A DNA stretch of 62,381 bases from Alicyclobacillus tolerans (GCF_900142255.1 NZ_FRAF01000020.1:1-62381); one strand, 5' to 3'; shown: positions 1-8,158, numbered from the stretch's first letter. The notes: generated by a model from the letters alone, not told the origin. Numbers and translations: made by a program.

Positions 1-34
1 TCGTCGCCTGCTACACGCAGGCGTGGATTGAAAC
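1..34 (+). CRISPR. CRISPR repeat, left part of an IS-split array
   Basis: A 32-bp repeat lies at 3-34. It starts GTCGCCTGCTAC, contains the hairpin arms CGCCTGC and GCAGGCG, and ends GGATTGAAAC. Four identical copies lie at 3244-3478. The first two bases of the window are presumably the end of another spacer, so the array continues to the left outside the window. The ATTGAAAC end faces right, so leader and cas genes are expected to the left. The repeat form resembles type I-C repeats; this is family knowledge, since no cas gene is visible. Confidence 0.9.
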
Positions 35-83
35 CGGATTGACACCCGTAAGTTGGACATAGCTCTCTTTTTCTAGCGTTTTC

Positions 84-1022
84 TTAGACTTTCACATTTT
101 CTTTCGGTTTTAATCCGGTATCACAATGCTTTTTGTGAAACTCGACCGGCGATAAGTAGTGCAGGCTGGAATGCATCCTTCTTTCATTGTAATATTCCAT
201 GAATGAAACTACTTCCCGATATGCCTGTGTATAACTCTCAAATTCAAAGCGAGAAAAACAGTCATCTTCCAGTATCCTGTGAAAAGATTCGATATGAGCA
301 TTCATATTTGGTGTCTTTGGCGGTATCCGCTCATGCTCCAGCCCAAGTTGTTCACATGTGGATTCAAACAGGTGACTGACAAACTGTGGCCCATTGTCGG
401 AACGAATTACAGGCAACTCGGATTTCCCGTATAATTTTCGTTTCCAGAGCGCACTTTTCAGTGTATTTGCAGCATCTGTAGCCTCGCAGCGCAACCCAAT
501 ATGGTAGTCCACAATTTGTCTGTCATACACATCAATATACGACAGCACGAAGAAGAATCGATCTTCACCCGTAATATAGCCATACTTAATATCCACTTCG
601 AACAATTGATTCGGACCCGTGATATCTCGGTTTCTAGCCAATTTCCGAGGATGCTTTTCCTTCAATTTGCGTTGTGGCTTAAGGATCTTCAATTCCTTGC
701 AAAGCCGATATACCTTTTTCTTGTTGATAACCAACTGGTACTTTCTCTTTAATAAATAGGTTAACTTGAGATATCCATAGGCAAAACCATCTCCTTCTAT
801 TTCATTCATAATCCATTCCTTGGCCTGCTCGTCACTTACCTTGCTGCCATCTTGTGTATAGGTATATTCGGTTACAGGACGCCCTCCAGCAGTCGTTCTC
901 GGCTGTGGTTCATGTGTCTGCTGATAGTAATAGGTGGACCTAGAAACCCCCACGATGCGCAGCACGATGGTGACTGAATACCCGGCTGTGATCCACTTGT
1001 GTGCAATCGCTATTTTATCCGC
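84..1022 (-). pseudogene. IS3 transposase OrfB, cut off from OrfA
   Basis: This encodes the DDE integrase-core half of an IS3 transposase. The catalytic residues are visible as D in FEVDIKYGY, D in PVIRSDNGPQFVS and E in NAHIESFHR. It is closely similar to the OrfB at 5943-6896. Homology ends at about 1022, where IS110 sequence starts, so OrfB can no longer be made as an OrfAB frameshift fusion. The open frame continues to 1238 only as read-through into IS110 DNA. Confidence 0.8.
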
Positions 1023-1133
1023 AAACATTCCTGTAGAAGCTAAGAAATAGAGTTTGTAGAAATAATAACGCCCCGATACGATAAGTGTGTACTGGGTCGT
1101 AGCCCTCAATAACCCATCGTAGGAGGCGTTAAT

Positions 1134-2411
1134 ATGAAGTCTAGACTGGTTAAAGTGCAGAATCAACGCGTGGAACGAATTTCCACTACAACCCTTGTCA
1201 TTGGTATCGACATCGCCAAGGAGAGACACGCTGCACAAGCTATTAACTTTAGAGGAATCGTCCTCAGCAACAAACCTATTATATTCTCAAATGACCGCTC
1301 CGGTTTTGAGCATCTGGAACGAACAATCCGCAAGCTACAGACAACCCATGGCATGGACGACGTCATCATAGGTATGGAGAGCACCGGACATTATTGGTTT
1401 AACCTTGCTAACTGGCTTGTTAAACAAGGTATCGACGTTGTGCTCGTGAATCCACTGACCACCAAAAGAAACAAGGAAAACAGAGATAATTCGCCTTCCA
1501 AAAATGACCCCAAGGATGCACTGGTCATTGCAGATGCCGTCAGTCGTGGATACTACGCCTCCTTTTCCCCAAAAGACGAAGCATTCCGGCGGATCCGAGT
1601 CGTCGTCACAAACAGGGAGCACTGGGTGGTCGAACGTGGACGGATCGAAAACCGTATCCATCGTTGGCTGGATATTCGTTTCCCTGAGTATGGACAAGCA
1701 TTTGAGGATATTTTCAGTGCTCGTTCCCTAGCGACATTGCGCCGGTTCTCGACGCCGTCTGACTTGCTACAGCTTACTCCAGAACGAATGATAGAAATCT
1801 GGGGAGAGTACATGTCGAGACCTGGTGGTTTGCGTGGAAAACGTAAGGCTATTGAATTGCTTGAGTTAGCCAGACACAGTGTTGGAGACACTTTCGCCCT
1901 GGAGGAAGACAAATGGGAACTAACACATTTGGTGGATGAGTACGAACGAATTCAGAGGATTGTTGAGGAAGCTGACGAGATGATGAAGAAGATGCTGCCC
2001 GAGATTCCTGGTTCAGAACTCGTTCTGTCCGTCGGGGTATCTGCTCCTGCAACGGCTGCCATTTTAGCCTTTGGCGGTGATTTAAGTAAGCTGTCTCATG
2101 GAAACCAGTTGCTGCGAAAAGCCGGTTTGAACCTCGCTGAGAAGAGTTCTGGTAAATACAAGGGGAAAATAAAGCTCACAAAGCGAGGCAATTCGCTACT
2201 ACGCAAGCACCTCTACTTCACTGTGTTTCGCCTGCTGTCCCACAATTCTGCGTTTCAAGCCCTGCATACACACAACATTGAAGTGAAACGGATGACCAAG
2301 ATGCAATCCATCATGAAATTAATCGGTAAACTGGCTCGAATGCTCGTCGCTATAGCCAGACAAGGGGAAGAATTCAGTTTAGATAAAGCCCAACTTACGT
2401 TAGCAGCTTAA
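1134..2411 (+). CDS. IS110-family transposase (DEDD + Tnp20)
   Basis: A 425-aa transposase that appears intact. The N-terminal RuvC-like DEDD domain shows D in VIGIDIAKE, E in GMESTGHYW and the paired D in KNDPKDALVIAD. The C-terminal Tnp20 domain includes the conserved serine region near SVGVSAPATAA and the GLNLAEKSSGK segment. In this family the enzyme makes seamless insertions guided by a structured non-coding RNA from its own flank. The start ATG follows a good TAGGAGG ribosome site. It may be active, since no stop or frameshift is visible. Confidence 0.93.
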   Translation: MKSRLVKVQNQRVERISTTTLVIGIDIAKERHAAQAINFRGIVLSNKPIIFSNDRSGFEHLERTIRKLQTTHGMDDVIIGMESTGHYWFNLANWLVKQGIDVVLVNPLTTKRNKENRDNSPSKNDPKDALVIADAVSRGYYASFSPKDEAFRRIRVVVTNREHWVVERGRIENRIHRWLDIRFPEYGQAFEDIFSARSLATLRRFSTPSDLLQLTPERMIEIWGEYMSRPGGLRGKRKAIELLELARHSVGDTFALEEDKWELTHLVDEYERIQRIVEEADEMMKKMLPEIPGSELVLSVGVSAPATAAILAFGGDLSKLSHGNQLLRKAGLNLAEKSSGKYKGKIKLTKRGNSLLRKHLYFTVFRLLSHNSAFQALHTHNIEVKRMTKMQSIMKLIGKLARMLVAIARQGEEFSLDKAQLTLAA

Positions 2412-2807
2412 GAAACCTGAGGGTCTCGACACGTAGATTGGCTCATTCGCAGGATTTCACAAAGAAAGCACGGAGTACCAAGAAACCCTCACTTTAGGGC
2501 AAAGCAGACCCGTTCCGCAAACGTTGATTGGACTCCACACCTTGGATAGATAGGACGAAGGAATGTAAGGGCGTAGACCCGTCGAGATTTGGGAGAGTGA
2601 ATCCCAGGGACCTTGTGGAGAGAAGCGTGCAGCAAAGGACCTATATGGAAGATGCTGTTAAAACGCACTGCACCTTCTGTTCCCGCACGCGCTCGAACGG
2701 TTCTGCCTTACGAGGTATCTCCTCATTCCCACTCCATCTTATAACTAGGTTAATGAAATCCTGCGAATGAGCGAGCATTCGTGAGAAAAGGCTAATCATC
2801 TGAGGGA
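2412..2807 (+). other. IS110 right flank, candidate bridge-RNA region
   Basis: About 395 bases without a convincing gene. An 18-bp perfect inverted repeat lies at 2441-2458 (GCTCATTCGCAGGATTTC) and 2755-2772. The segment between (about 300 bases) includes several short self-complementary stretches. By analogy with the IS1111 group this is where a guide RNA would be encoded, but I have not folded it. A short open frame at 2528-2770 has no protein-like features. Confidence 0.45.
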
Positions 2808-3131
2808 GTGAGGGTTGGCTTTTTTTAACAGGTCACGCAAAATGTGATTTTCGAGTGCCTGATCAGCTAATGCCTTTCGTAATTTATCATTCTCAGAAGC
2901 CAACTCTGAACGCTCTTCAACGACCTGTTGGTAATCATCTGAAGTGACATGTGTTGGTATACCTTTTGATTTTCCAGGCGTTATACCTGTCTTCTTAAAC
3001 TCACGAGTCCATCTACCAACCATATTGGCATTTAGATCGTGCTTCCTTGCCACAATAGTAGGACTACCAGTTTCCAGACATTCCTGGACGATCTGTTGCT
3101 TGAACTGTGATGAAAATTTCCGTCGTTCCAT
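2796..3131 (-). CDS. IS3 transposase OrfA
   Basis: A 111-aa helix-turn-helix OrfA with the N-terminal motif MERRKFSSQFKQQIVQE and a C-terminal leucine-zipper-like stretch ending ILRDLLKKANPH. It closely resembles the OrfA at 5629-5970. A run of seven A near the 3' end is the likely -1 frameshift site. The downstream OrfB is now 1.8 kb away behind an IS110 insertion, and the last few codons run into IS110 sequence. A ribosome site (GGGAGG) precedes the ATG. Confidence 0.85.
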   Translation of the reverse strand: MERRKFSSQFKQQIVQECLETGSPTIVARKHDLNANMVGRWTREFKKTGITPGKSKGIPTHVTSDDYQQVVEERSELASENDKLRKALADQALENHILRDLLKKANPHSLR

Positions 3132-3208
3132 AAAGACAACCTCCCGTTGCTTCTAGTCTCCTATACTTTAGAGAGGTTGTCCAACCTGATTTCGGGGCTT
3201 AAGAGAAA

Positions 3209-3543
3209 CCGAGCTTATCTTTTTGCGATAAGCCTCCTGCAACGTCGCCTGCTACACGCAGGCGTGGATTGAAACTTGGTGAGAGGGTAAGAGTCATGTG
3301 ATGGATCAGCAAGTCGCCTGCTACACGCAGGCGTGGATTGAAACGGGAAGCGGTCGTGAGTGGGGCGCAGGAAACAAGAGGTCGCCTGCTACACGCAGGC
3401 GTGGATTGAAACCACCACCACCTTAGCTCAATTATATTTTGCTTTTGTCGCCTGCTACACGCAGGCGTGGATTGAAACATAAAGCGTGCTCGGTTCGTAA
3501 ACTTCAGTCAAGTCGCCTGCTACTGTCAGCATCAGTTGTAAAA
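3209..3543 (+). CRISPR. CRISPR array, trailer end (4 full + 1 degenerate repeat)
   Basis: Perfect 32-bp repeats lie at 3244-3275, 3313-3344, 3381-3412 and 3447-3478. Spacers are 37, 36, 34 and 33 bp, and 3209-3243 (35 bp) is probably the spacer next to the IS3 insertion. A fifth copy at 3512-3543 matches for its first 12 bases (GTCGCCTGCTAC) and then decays, as is usual at the trailer end. No spacer obviously matches another place in this window. Peptides translated from this stretch are artefacts of the repeat. Confidence 0.95.
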
Positions 3544-3640
3544 TCCCCCCATTCTCTACCTGTAACATGACAATCTCCTCGAAAGAAAGAGAATACTGAC
3601 CAAAAATGGGGAGTTTTTTTGTGATTCACGAAATGAACCG
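3524..3640. mobile_element. Possible solo IS21-like end
   Basis: Right after the 12 conserved bases of the last repeat the sequence reads TGTCAGCATCAGTTGTAAAA followed by a C-run and ATTCTC. IS21-family ends often start TGTCA and carry AT-rich repeats. The same style of sequence occurs at 62077. No istA or istB gene is present here, so this would be a remnant. It could equally be ordinary trailer DNA. Confidence 0.25.
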
Positions 3641-3776
3641 TCGAGGAATGAAAATCTCAGTAAGTTATCATGAACGAGGCTCGGCTCCATGTCACAACCC
3701 GTAGGTTAGTTGGCAATACTTGTATTTGTGGAAACACCGATGCCAATCAGAGCTACATTGGGAGGGAGCAGATATT

Positions 3777-4016
3777 ATGAAGGATAGTAAAAAGTATATT
3801 GGTTTAGACGTTTCAAAGGATTTTATCGCAGTGGCCATTGCAAATGAAGGGCGAGATCATCCTAGGTATTTAGGTCAGATTTCCAACAACCAAGAGTCGA
3901 TTCGGAAGCTGTTTAAGAAATTGGGTGAGGGAGCGTTTGTCCAATCTACGAGTGTTAATTCGGTTGTGCTTCAAGTTCTTGCTCGTCTTATACTTGCGAA
4001 CCGTCCGGTTCTTTAG
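3777..4016 (+). pseudogene. IS110 transposase, N-terminal fragment
   Basis: The first ~50 residues (MKDSKKYIGLDVSKDF...) are the start of an IS110 DEDD domain, with the first catalytic D in GLDVSK and the ISNNQESIRKLFKKLG segment. Homology then stops abruptly, and the remaining ~30 residues to the stop at 4016 do not resemble the family. A strong ribosome site (GGAGGGAG) precedes the ATG. The rest of the element is missing, so this is a 5' remnant. Confidence 0.75.
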
Positions 4017-4054
4017 CCCATTTTCCTGCATGATAACAGCCACTATCTTTTTAA

Positions 4055-4327
4055 CTAATCCGTGACCTCAATACACGTAGTACTCGTGTAATCTTGGGGC
4101 TCGATAAAACCACCCAAAATCGCTTGTGACGTAAAAAGTCGAACTCCTAAACCGCGTCTTTCAGCTAAACCTCTGTATGCGTAAAATTCCCAAGGGATAA
4201 TTTCTATAACTCTTTCTTGGACGCATTCAATGCCTGGAGCGTTTTGCTTGAGATGTTGTTTTTCCTTCAACCATTTCCACGGAGAACTAGAGGTTACGAA
4301 GGAAAATGATGCAGTTGGGATGCGCAC
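4055..4327 (-). CDS. Hypothetical protein fragment
   Basis: A 90-aa open frame with protein-like composition in its C-terminal two thirds (VQERVIEIIPWEFYAYRG...). I do not recognise the family. It has no convincing ribosome site and lies in a decayed stretch between an IS110 fragment and a small membrane-protein gene. It may be the tail of a lost gene, or not a gene at all. Confidence 0.3.
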   Translation of the reverse strand: MRIPTASFSFVTSSSPWKWLKEKQHLKQNAPGIECVQERVIEIIPWEFYAYRGLAERRGLGVRLFTSQAILGGFIEPQDYTSTTCIEVTD

Positions 4328-4425
4328 GCAGGGAGCATTTTTACCGCGATGCCTATCGTATCTATCAAAAACTTTGGCCGTGTTGTCAGCAATTGTTGTT
4401 TTAGACTAGGTGGTATAGGAGGATT

Positions 4426-4635
4426 ATGGTGTTGCCTTGGTGGATGGGAGTTATGATCAGTTGGGTGTCTGTGTATGTTGTTGCAATCACATCTTGCAGT
4501 CTTGTTTGGCTGATGTTTCGACGAGTTCGTCAACATCACGAGACATACAAAGCCTATATTCGATTGGTCTCTCCTTATATTGTGATTCCATTGAGTTGTT
4601 TTGCAATAGTAAAACTGCTCACACACTTCATATAA
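4426..4635 (+). CDS. Small two-helix membrane protein, hypothetical
   Basis: A 69-aa frame with two hydrophobic segments (about residues 3-29 and 46-66) separated by a basic, polar loop (FRRVRQHHETYKAY). AGGAGG lies just before the ATG, which supports translation, though the spacing is tight. No family recognised. It is isolated among remnants with no operon partner. Confidence 0.45.
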   Translation: MVLPWWMGVMISWVSVYVVAITSCSLVWLMFRRVRQHHETYKAYIRLVSPYIVIPLSCFAIVKLLTHFI

Positions 4636-4816
4636 AAGCTTCCAATTCTAAAGTTTCTCCTGTAAACGATGTTACTCTATGATAATTGGCTGGTAAGAAG
4701 AACGTTTTTGGGGTGTCAGCAACGCATATTAATTTTATCATGAATGGTACGGTGGATCTTATACTCAGCGTGGCAAAGAAGATCACAAAAGAATTAGGGA
4801 TGTCATTAGATAAATT

Positions 4817-5044
4817 GTGAGAGATAGTATTTGAGTAAAGTACGGCTTTATCCTCTTTTACGCAGACACGACAACAAAAACGTATACGCAACAGGAATTC
4901 ATCGAAGCGAATGACAGAGACGAGGCTATTCAGTTATTCTGTCGGAAGTATCAACTCACCGCGGATTCAGATGAAGGGAGTGCGGCGTGGTTTATCGGGA
5001 AAGACGGCGCGGCGTTGAGGTTTGGTGTTGAAGCGAGAACATAG
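4817..5044 (+). pseudogene. Decayed small gene, function unknown
   Basis: The frame from 4835 reads VKYGFILFYADTTTKTY and continues with EFIEANDRDEAIQLFCRKY and AAWFIGKDGAALRFGVEART, which looks like genuine protein. There is no start codon in the open part. A GTG at 4817 is in frame but separated by a TGA at 4832. If that TGA was once CGA, the gene would be about 75 codons long. The family is unknown. Confidence 0.35.
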
Positions 5045-5279
5045 GTCGGTGGAGGATGCGGATGGACTGACAAGCATGAGTAGGACGAACAACTTTACTG
5101 CCCCATCTACAATTTCTCCAGGAGCGGAGAAACACGTGGATGTACACCGTTTTGTAGCAACTGCAGGTATAAAGGTGTTTGAACTTGACTTTTTCATAAA
5201 CCATTTTTTTCAATCTTCACCTAAATTTGTAATTTTGGCATACTATACTAAATTGATACTGTCAAGGAGGGCGCACGAT

Positions 5280-5560
5280 TTGGTGACAAAGAAGCTGTAG
5301 TTATATGGGCTCCTTTCTCGTGATGCCTTGACAGAAATCTCCACCGATTGGGCAGATCAAGGCGTATTGCTATCGTCCAAGTGGCTGCTTTTGGGATTTG
5401 ATCGAAGCCTTTGGCCATCCTATAAGTCGCGCGATTTTGAGAAGAATATCTCAATTAAAAGCTTTGAAGTGACTCAAAATCTGTTTTACAGATTTATCGA
5501 GTTTGCTTCAACAATGAATATTAAGGTTATTTCCATTACATTCACAGAAGATTTCTCTTA
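5280..5560 (+). pseudogene. Unknown gene with early stop, cut by IS3
   Basis: AAGGAGG at 5264-5270 is followed by TTG 5280 (or GTG 5283), a TAG at 5298 (codon 7), and then an open protein-like frame: LYGLLSRDALTEISTDW..., SSKWLLLGFDRSLWPSYKS, FIEFASTMNIKVISITF. The stop at 5558-5560 lies within the left end of the IS3 at 5552, so the C-terminus was removed by the insertion. The TAG could derive from CAG. I do not recognise the family. Confidence 0.5.
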
Positions 5561-5628
5561 AGCCCCGTAATCAGGTTGGACAGACTCCCTGCTAGATAGC
5601 ATACTAGAAGCAGCAGGAGGATGAGATA

Positions 5629-5970
5629 ATGGAACGCCGGAATTTTTCAGCACAGTTTAAACAGCAGATCGTTCAGGAGTGTTGTGAGACTGGGAATATT
5701 ACCCTCGTCGCAATAAAACACGACCTCAACGCAAACATGGTTCGCCGCTGGATTAAGCAGGTCAACGGTGTTGCGGGGAAAGCCAGCCCAAAGACAAGAG
5801 GCAACGTCACCAATGTCACATCTGAGGAATTACTTCAGTTGCAGGCTGAGCGTAAGGAACTGGCTTCAGAGAATGAACAGATGAAAAAAGTCATGGGCGA
5901 GCAAGCCCTTGAGATTTCTATCTTGCGTGACCTGTTAAAAAAACCAAACCCTCACCTGCGGACAAAGTAG
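5629..5970 (+). CDS. IS3 transposase OrfA
   Basis: A 113-aa DNA-binding OrfA: helix-turn-helix within the first ~55 residues (FKQQIVQECCETGNITLVA), then a heptad-rich C-terminal coil (ERKELASENEQMKKVMGEQ). An A AAA AAA heptamer at 5937-5943 is positioned with the first A as third codon base, the classic -1 frameshift site that yields the OrfAB transposase. The ATG is preceded by GCAGGAGG. It ends at 5970, after the orfB frame has already opened. Confidence 0.92.
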   Translation: MERRNFSAQFKQQIVQECCETGNITLVAIKHDLNANMVRRWIKQVNGVAGKASPKTRGNVTNVTSEELLQLQAERKELASENEQMKKVMGEQALEISILRDLLKKPNPHLRTK

Positions 5971-6896
5971 CGATTGCACACAAGTGGATCACAGCCGGAT
6001 ATTCAGTCACCTTCGTGCTGCGCATCGTGGGGGTCTCTCGATCCACTTATTACTATCAACTGACACACGAGCCGAAGCCGAGAACGACTTCTGGAGGGCG
6101 TCCTGCGACTCAATACACGTATACGCACGATGGAAGCAAAGTCAGTGACGAACAGGTCAAGGAATGGATAATGAACGCCGTAGCGGGAGATGGGTTTGCC
6201 TACGGATATCTCAAGCTGACCTACGTGTTAAAACGAGAGTATCAGTTGGTTATCAACAAGAAGAAGGTATATCGACTGTGTAAAGAGCTGGGGATTCTCA
6301 AACAGCAGCGGCAAATCAAGTCCAAGTATCCACGGAGATTGGCCAGAAATCGGGACATTATGGCACCGAATCAGCTCTGGGAAGTTGACATCAAATACGG
6401 CTACGTTCACGGTGAGGACAGATTCTTTTTCGTACGGTCATACATTGATGTATTTGACCGACAGACAGCGGATTATCATATTGGGCTTCATTGTGAGGCA
6501 ACAGACGCTGTGGATACGTTAAAACGAGCACTGTGGAAACGTCGACTACTCGACCAATCTGTCTTACCCGTCATCCGTTCAGATAATGGACCGCAGTTTG
6601 TCAGCCTGGCCTTTGAGTCGACATGTGAACAACTCGGTATTGAGCACGAGAGAATACCGCCACGAACACCGAATATGAAAGCACACATCGAGTCTTTCCA
6701 CAGGCTTCTGGAAGACGACTGTTTGTCACGGTACGAGTTCGAAAGTTATGAACAGGCATACAAAGCAGTCGTAGATTTTATGGATTATTACAACAATCGG
6801 CGGCTGCATTCAAGCCTGCATTACCTGCCACCAGCCGAGTTCAACAAGCAACACTACGAGACTGGGCTAACGCCGAAGACAAATGTGAAAGTCTGA
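5943..6896 (+). CDS. IS3 transposase OrfB (rve integrase core)
   Basis: This frame opens at the slippery heptamer and is most likely made as the C-terminal part of OrfAB; a GTG at 6015 could start OrfB alone. The HTH_21 segment (VLRIVGVSRSTYYYQL) comes first, then the DDE core: D in LWEVDIKYGY, D in PVIRSDNGPQF and E in KAHIESFHRLLEDD. It ends with the family's tail YYNNRRLHSSLHYLPPAEF. No stop or frameshift is visible inside, so the element may still be active. Confidence 0.92.
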   Translation, partial: TKPSPADKVAIAHKWITAGYSVTFVLRIVGVSRSTYYYQLTHEPKPRTTSGGRPATQYTYTHDGSKVSDEQVKEWIMNAVAGDGFAYGYLKLTYVLKREYQLVINKKKVYRLCKELGILKQQRQIKSKYPRRLARNRDIMAPNQLWEVDIKYGYVHGEDRFFFVRSYIDVFDRQTADYHIGLHCEATDAVDTLKRALWKRRLLDQSVLPVIRSDNGPQFVSLAFESTCEQLGIEHERIPPRTPNMKAHIESFHRLLEDDCLSRYEFESYEQAYKAVVDFMDYYNNRRLHSSLHYLPPAEFNKQHYETGLTPKTNVKV

Positions 6897-6946
6897 GATT
6901 ACGCTAGAAAATGGGAGCTATGTCCAAACAACGGGTGTCAATCCGT

Positions 6947-6980
6947 GTCTGCGTTTAATGATATTGAACGCAGACAAAAA
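6947..6980 (+). terminator. Hairpin after IS3
   Basis: GTCTGCGTT (6947-6955) pairs perfectly with AACGCAGAC (6967-6975) around an 11-base loop and is followed by AAAAATTTC. On the minus strand the stem would be followed by few U, so termination is uncertain in either direction. It begins within two bases of the IS3 end. Confidence 0.4.
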
Positions 6981-7006
6981 TTTCTTGAAGTATTGAGGTG
7001 TTGGGC

Positions 7007-7717
7007 TTGAAATATATCCATTACATTTTAGCAATCATATTAATTTTAAGTTTATCGGGGTGTACACCATCAGCTCAGATTAATCACAAAACTAATGATT
7101 CTCCCCACCCAACAATTTTTATCAAATCTAGTACTGGATATAATATACCCTCGACTATTAAAAACCCTATTCAAGCTGCAGAAGCTGCCATGACTTGGAA
7201 GTTATCTGACGGAGAAATCGTTCATGCGAATAATAAAAATATTATAAATGATATCAATATTGGCGATTTATCTATTGTTAGAATACAGATTCCAAAAATT
7301 TATCCTCAAAATATTGACTACATATTAATACTAGAATATACAAATCAGAAGTGGATATTAAGAGGAGTATTAGGTACTATACTTCAAAATCCAGCACCTA
7401 ATAATGAACTAGCAAACCCCTACGCTAACATGATGTATTCGCTAGCAAATGCATATAAGGTAGGACATTTTGCAGAATTCTATACACCGAAAATTTTAAT
7501 TAATATAGCTCAAGTTCCCTTGAATTTTGTAAATCTACCAATGGGACAAAAATACCAATTAAAATCCGGACAAATTGTGCATGTATTTTCACAATCGAAT
7601 GAAACCATATTATATTTCAATTACGGTGGACAATGGCTTATTTTTGCTTCTCAAATGAACAAGAAACAAATAATAGAATTCGCAAACAGTATCAAGATAT
7701 ATCGTTACTTTAACTGA
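7007..7717 (+). CDS. Lipoprotein, function unknown
   Basis: About 236 aa, predicted exported and lipid-anchored: a hydrophobic signal (about residues 4-17) ends in the lipobox LSGC, followed by a polar linker. The mature part has no recognised domain. TTG 7007 is preferred over GTG 6998 because GAGGTG at 6995-7000 gives proper ribosome-site spacing and the signal peptide then has normal length. The gene is markedly A+T-rich compared with its neighbours, which suggests foreign origin. It stands alone between hairpins. Confidence 0.7.
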   Translation: MKYIHYILAIILILSLSGCTPSAQINHKTNDSPHPTIFIKSSTGYNIPSTIKNPIQAAEAAMTWKLSDGEIVHANNKNIINDINIGDLSIVRIQIPKIYPQNIDYILILEYTNQKWILRGVLGTILQNPAPNNELANPYANMMYSLANAYKVGHFAEFYTPKILINIAQVPLNFVNLPMGQKYQLKSGQIVHVFSQSNETILYFNYGGQWLIFASQMNKKQIIEFANSIKIYRYFN

Positions 7718-7739
7718 AAATTGAAGCAAAAATTTTAGA

Positions 7740-7810
7740 CTGTCGAAAAAGACCACTCATAGCGCTCACTTTTCGACAGCCTTGGCGAAGGTTCATCACC
7801 TTCGCTTTTT
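7740..7810 (+). terminator. Double hairpin terminator
   Basis: Two stems follow the lipoprotein gene: CTGTCGAAAA (7740-7749) with TTTTCGACAG (7770-7779), and then GCGAAGGT (7785-7792) with ACCTTCGC (7798-7805) followed by a run of T to 7810. The second has the shape of a Rho-independent terminator. Confidence 0.75.
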
Positions 7811-7867
7811 CATATCTGCTGTCTGTACTTTTTCATTACAGGCATCTGTTGATGGCTTGCCATATGT

Positions 7868-8135
7868 GTGGCTTGGCTTTTCTTTCAGACCGTGTTTTGG
7901 GTGAGGCAAAAAGCGAATTGGGGAATGTTACGAAGGGTAGGTATGAGAGAGTCTGGGAAAATGTCTCCGACCGCTTGTTCTCTTGAATTCGCTGGCTGTT
8001 TTCTGGCTGGTGCTCATCATTACCTTATGTGTTTTGGCGGTATTGGGCGATTTTTTCTTGATGCCGTGGGCTTTGGCTAGTCTCATTAACAGAATATATT
8101 TGCCTGACAAATTCCATGTTCCGGATGAAAAATGA
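7868..8135 (+). pseudogene. Small membrane-protein repeat, copy 1 (frameshifted)
   Basis: The frame at 7971-8135 encodes PLVLLNSLAVFWLVLIITLC..., then MPWALASLINRIY, and matches related copies at 22776-22984 and 25697-25857. The upstream part (RYERVWENVSDRL in another frame) also matches copy 3 but is out of phase by one base, so the gene is frameshifted. The peptide is strongly hydrophobic with one long or two short membrane segments. It loosely recalls the N-terminus of DUF624/YesL-type proteins, but I am not sure of this. Confidence 0.5.
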
Positions 8136-8158
8136 AGGAAACTGAGAAGTCGATGAAT

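Larger units (their letters stand above)
1023..2807 (+). mobile_element. IS110-family insertion sequence inside IS3
   Basis: The boundaries were inferred by comparing the split IS3 with its intact relative: IS3 homology stops after 1022 and resumes at about 2807. The element has a left flank of about 110 bp, one transposase gene, and an unusually long right flank of about 395 bp with no convincing gene. A long 3' flank is typical of the IS1111 group of IS110 elements, where the guide (bridge) RNA is encoded downstream of the transposase. The exact ends are uncertain by a few bases. Confidence 0.75.
35..3208 (-). mobile_element. IS3-family element, split by an IS110 element
   Basis: The outer ends match the intact IS3 copy at 5552-6945: the left end shares CGGATTGACACCCG and the right end shares CTTAAGAGAAA (minus-strand view). 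orfA (2796-3131) and orfB (84-1022) are separated by about 1.8 kb of IS110 DNA. The element sits directly after a CRISPR repeat, and the 35 bases after it (3209-3243) have spacer length. It therefore seems to have inserted at a repeat-spacer boundary. No clear target duplication was seen. Confidence 0.75.
5552..6945 (+). mobile_element. IS3-family insertion sequence, apparently intact
   Basis: About 1.39 kb with orfA and orfB in overlapping frames. The end points come from the extent of identity with the split copy at 35-3208: TTTCTCTTAAGCCCCG on the left and CGGGTGTCAATCCG on the right. Inner end sequences GGTTGGACA and TTTGGACA are related inverted repeats. No target duplication is obvious. 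It truncates the gene at 5280-5560. Confidence 0.85.

Noticed and set aside
2528-2770. 80-aa plus-strand frame inside the IS110 right flank
   Set aside because: No ribosome site and no protein-like composition; it lies where a non-coding guide RNA is expected.
3199-3480. 93-aa minus-strand frame with repeated FQSTPACSRR/FNPRLRVAGD
   Set aside because: It is the translation of CRISPR repeats and spacers; this peptide pattern is a known artefact.
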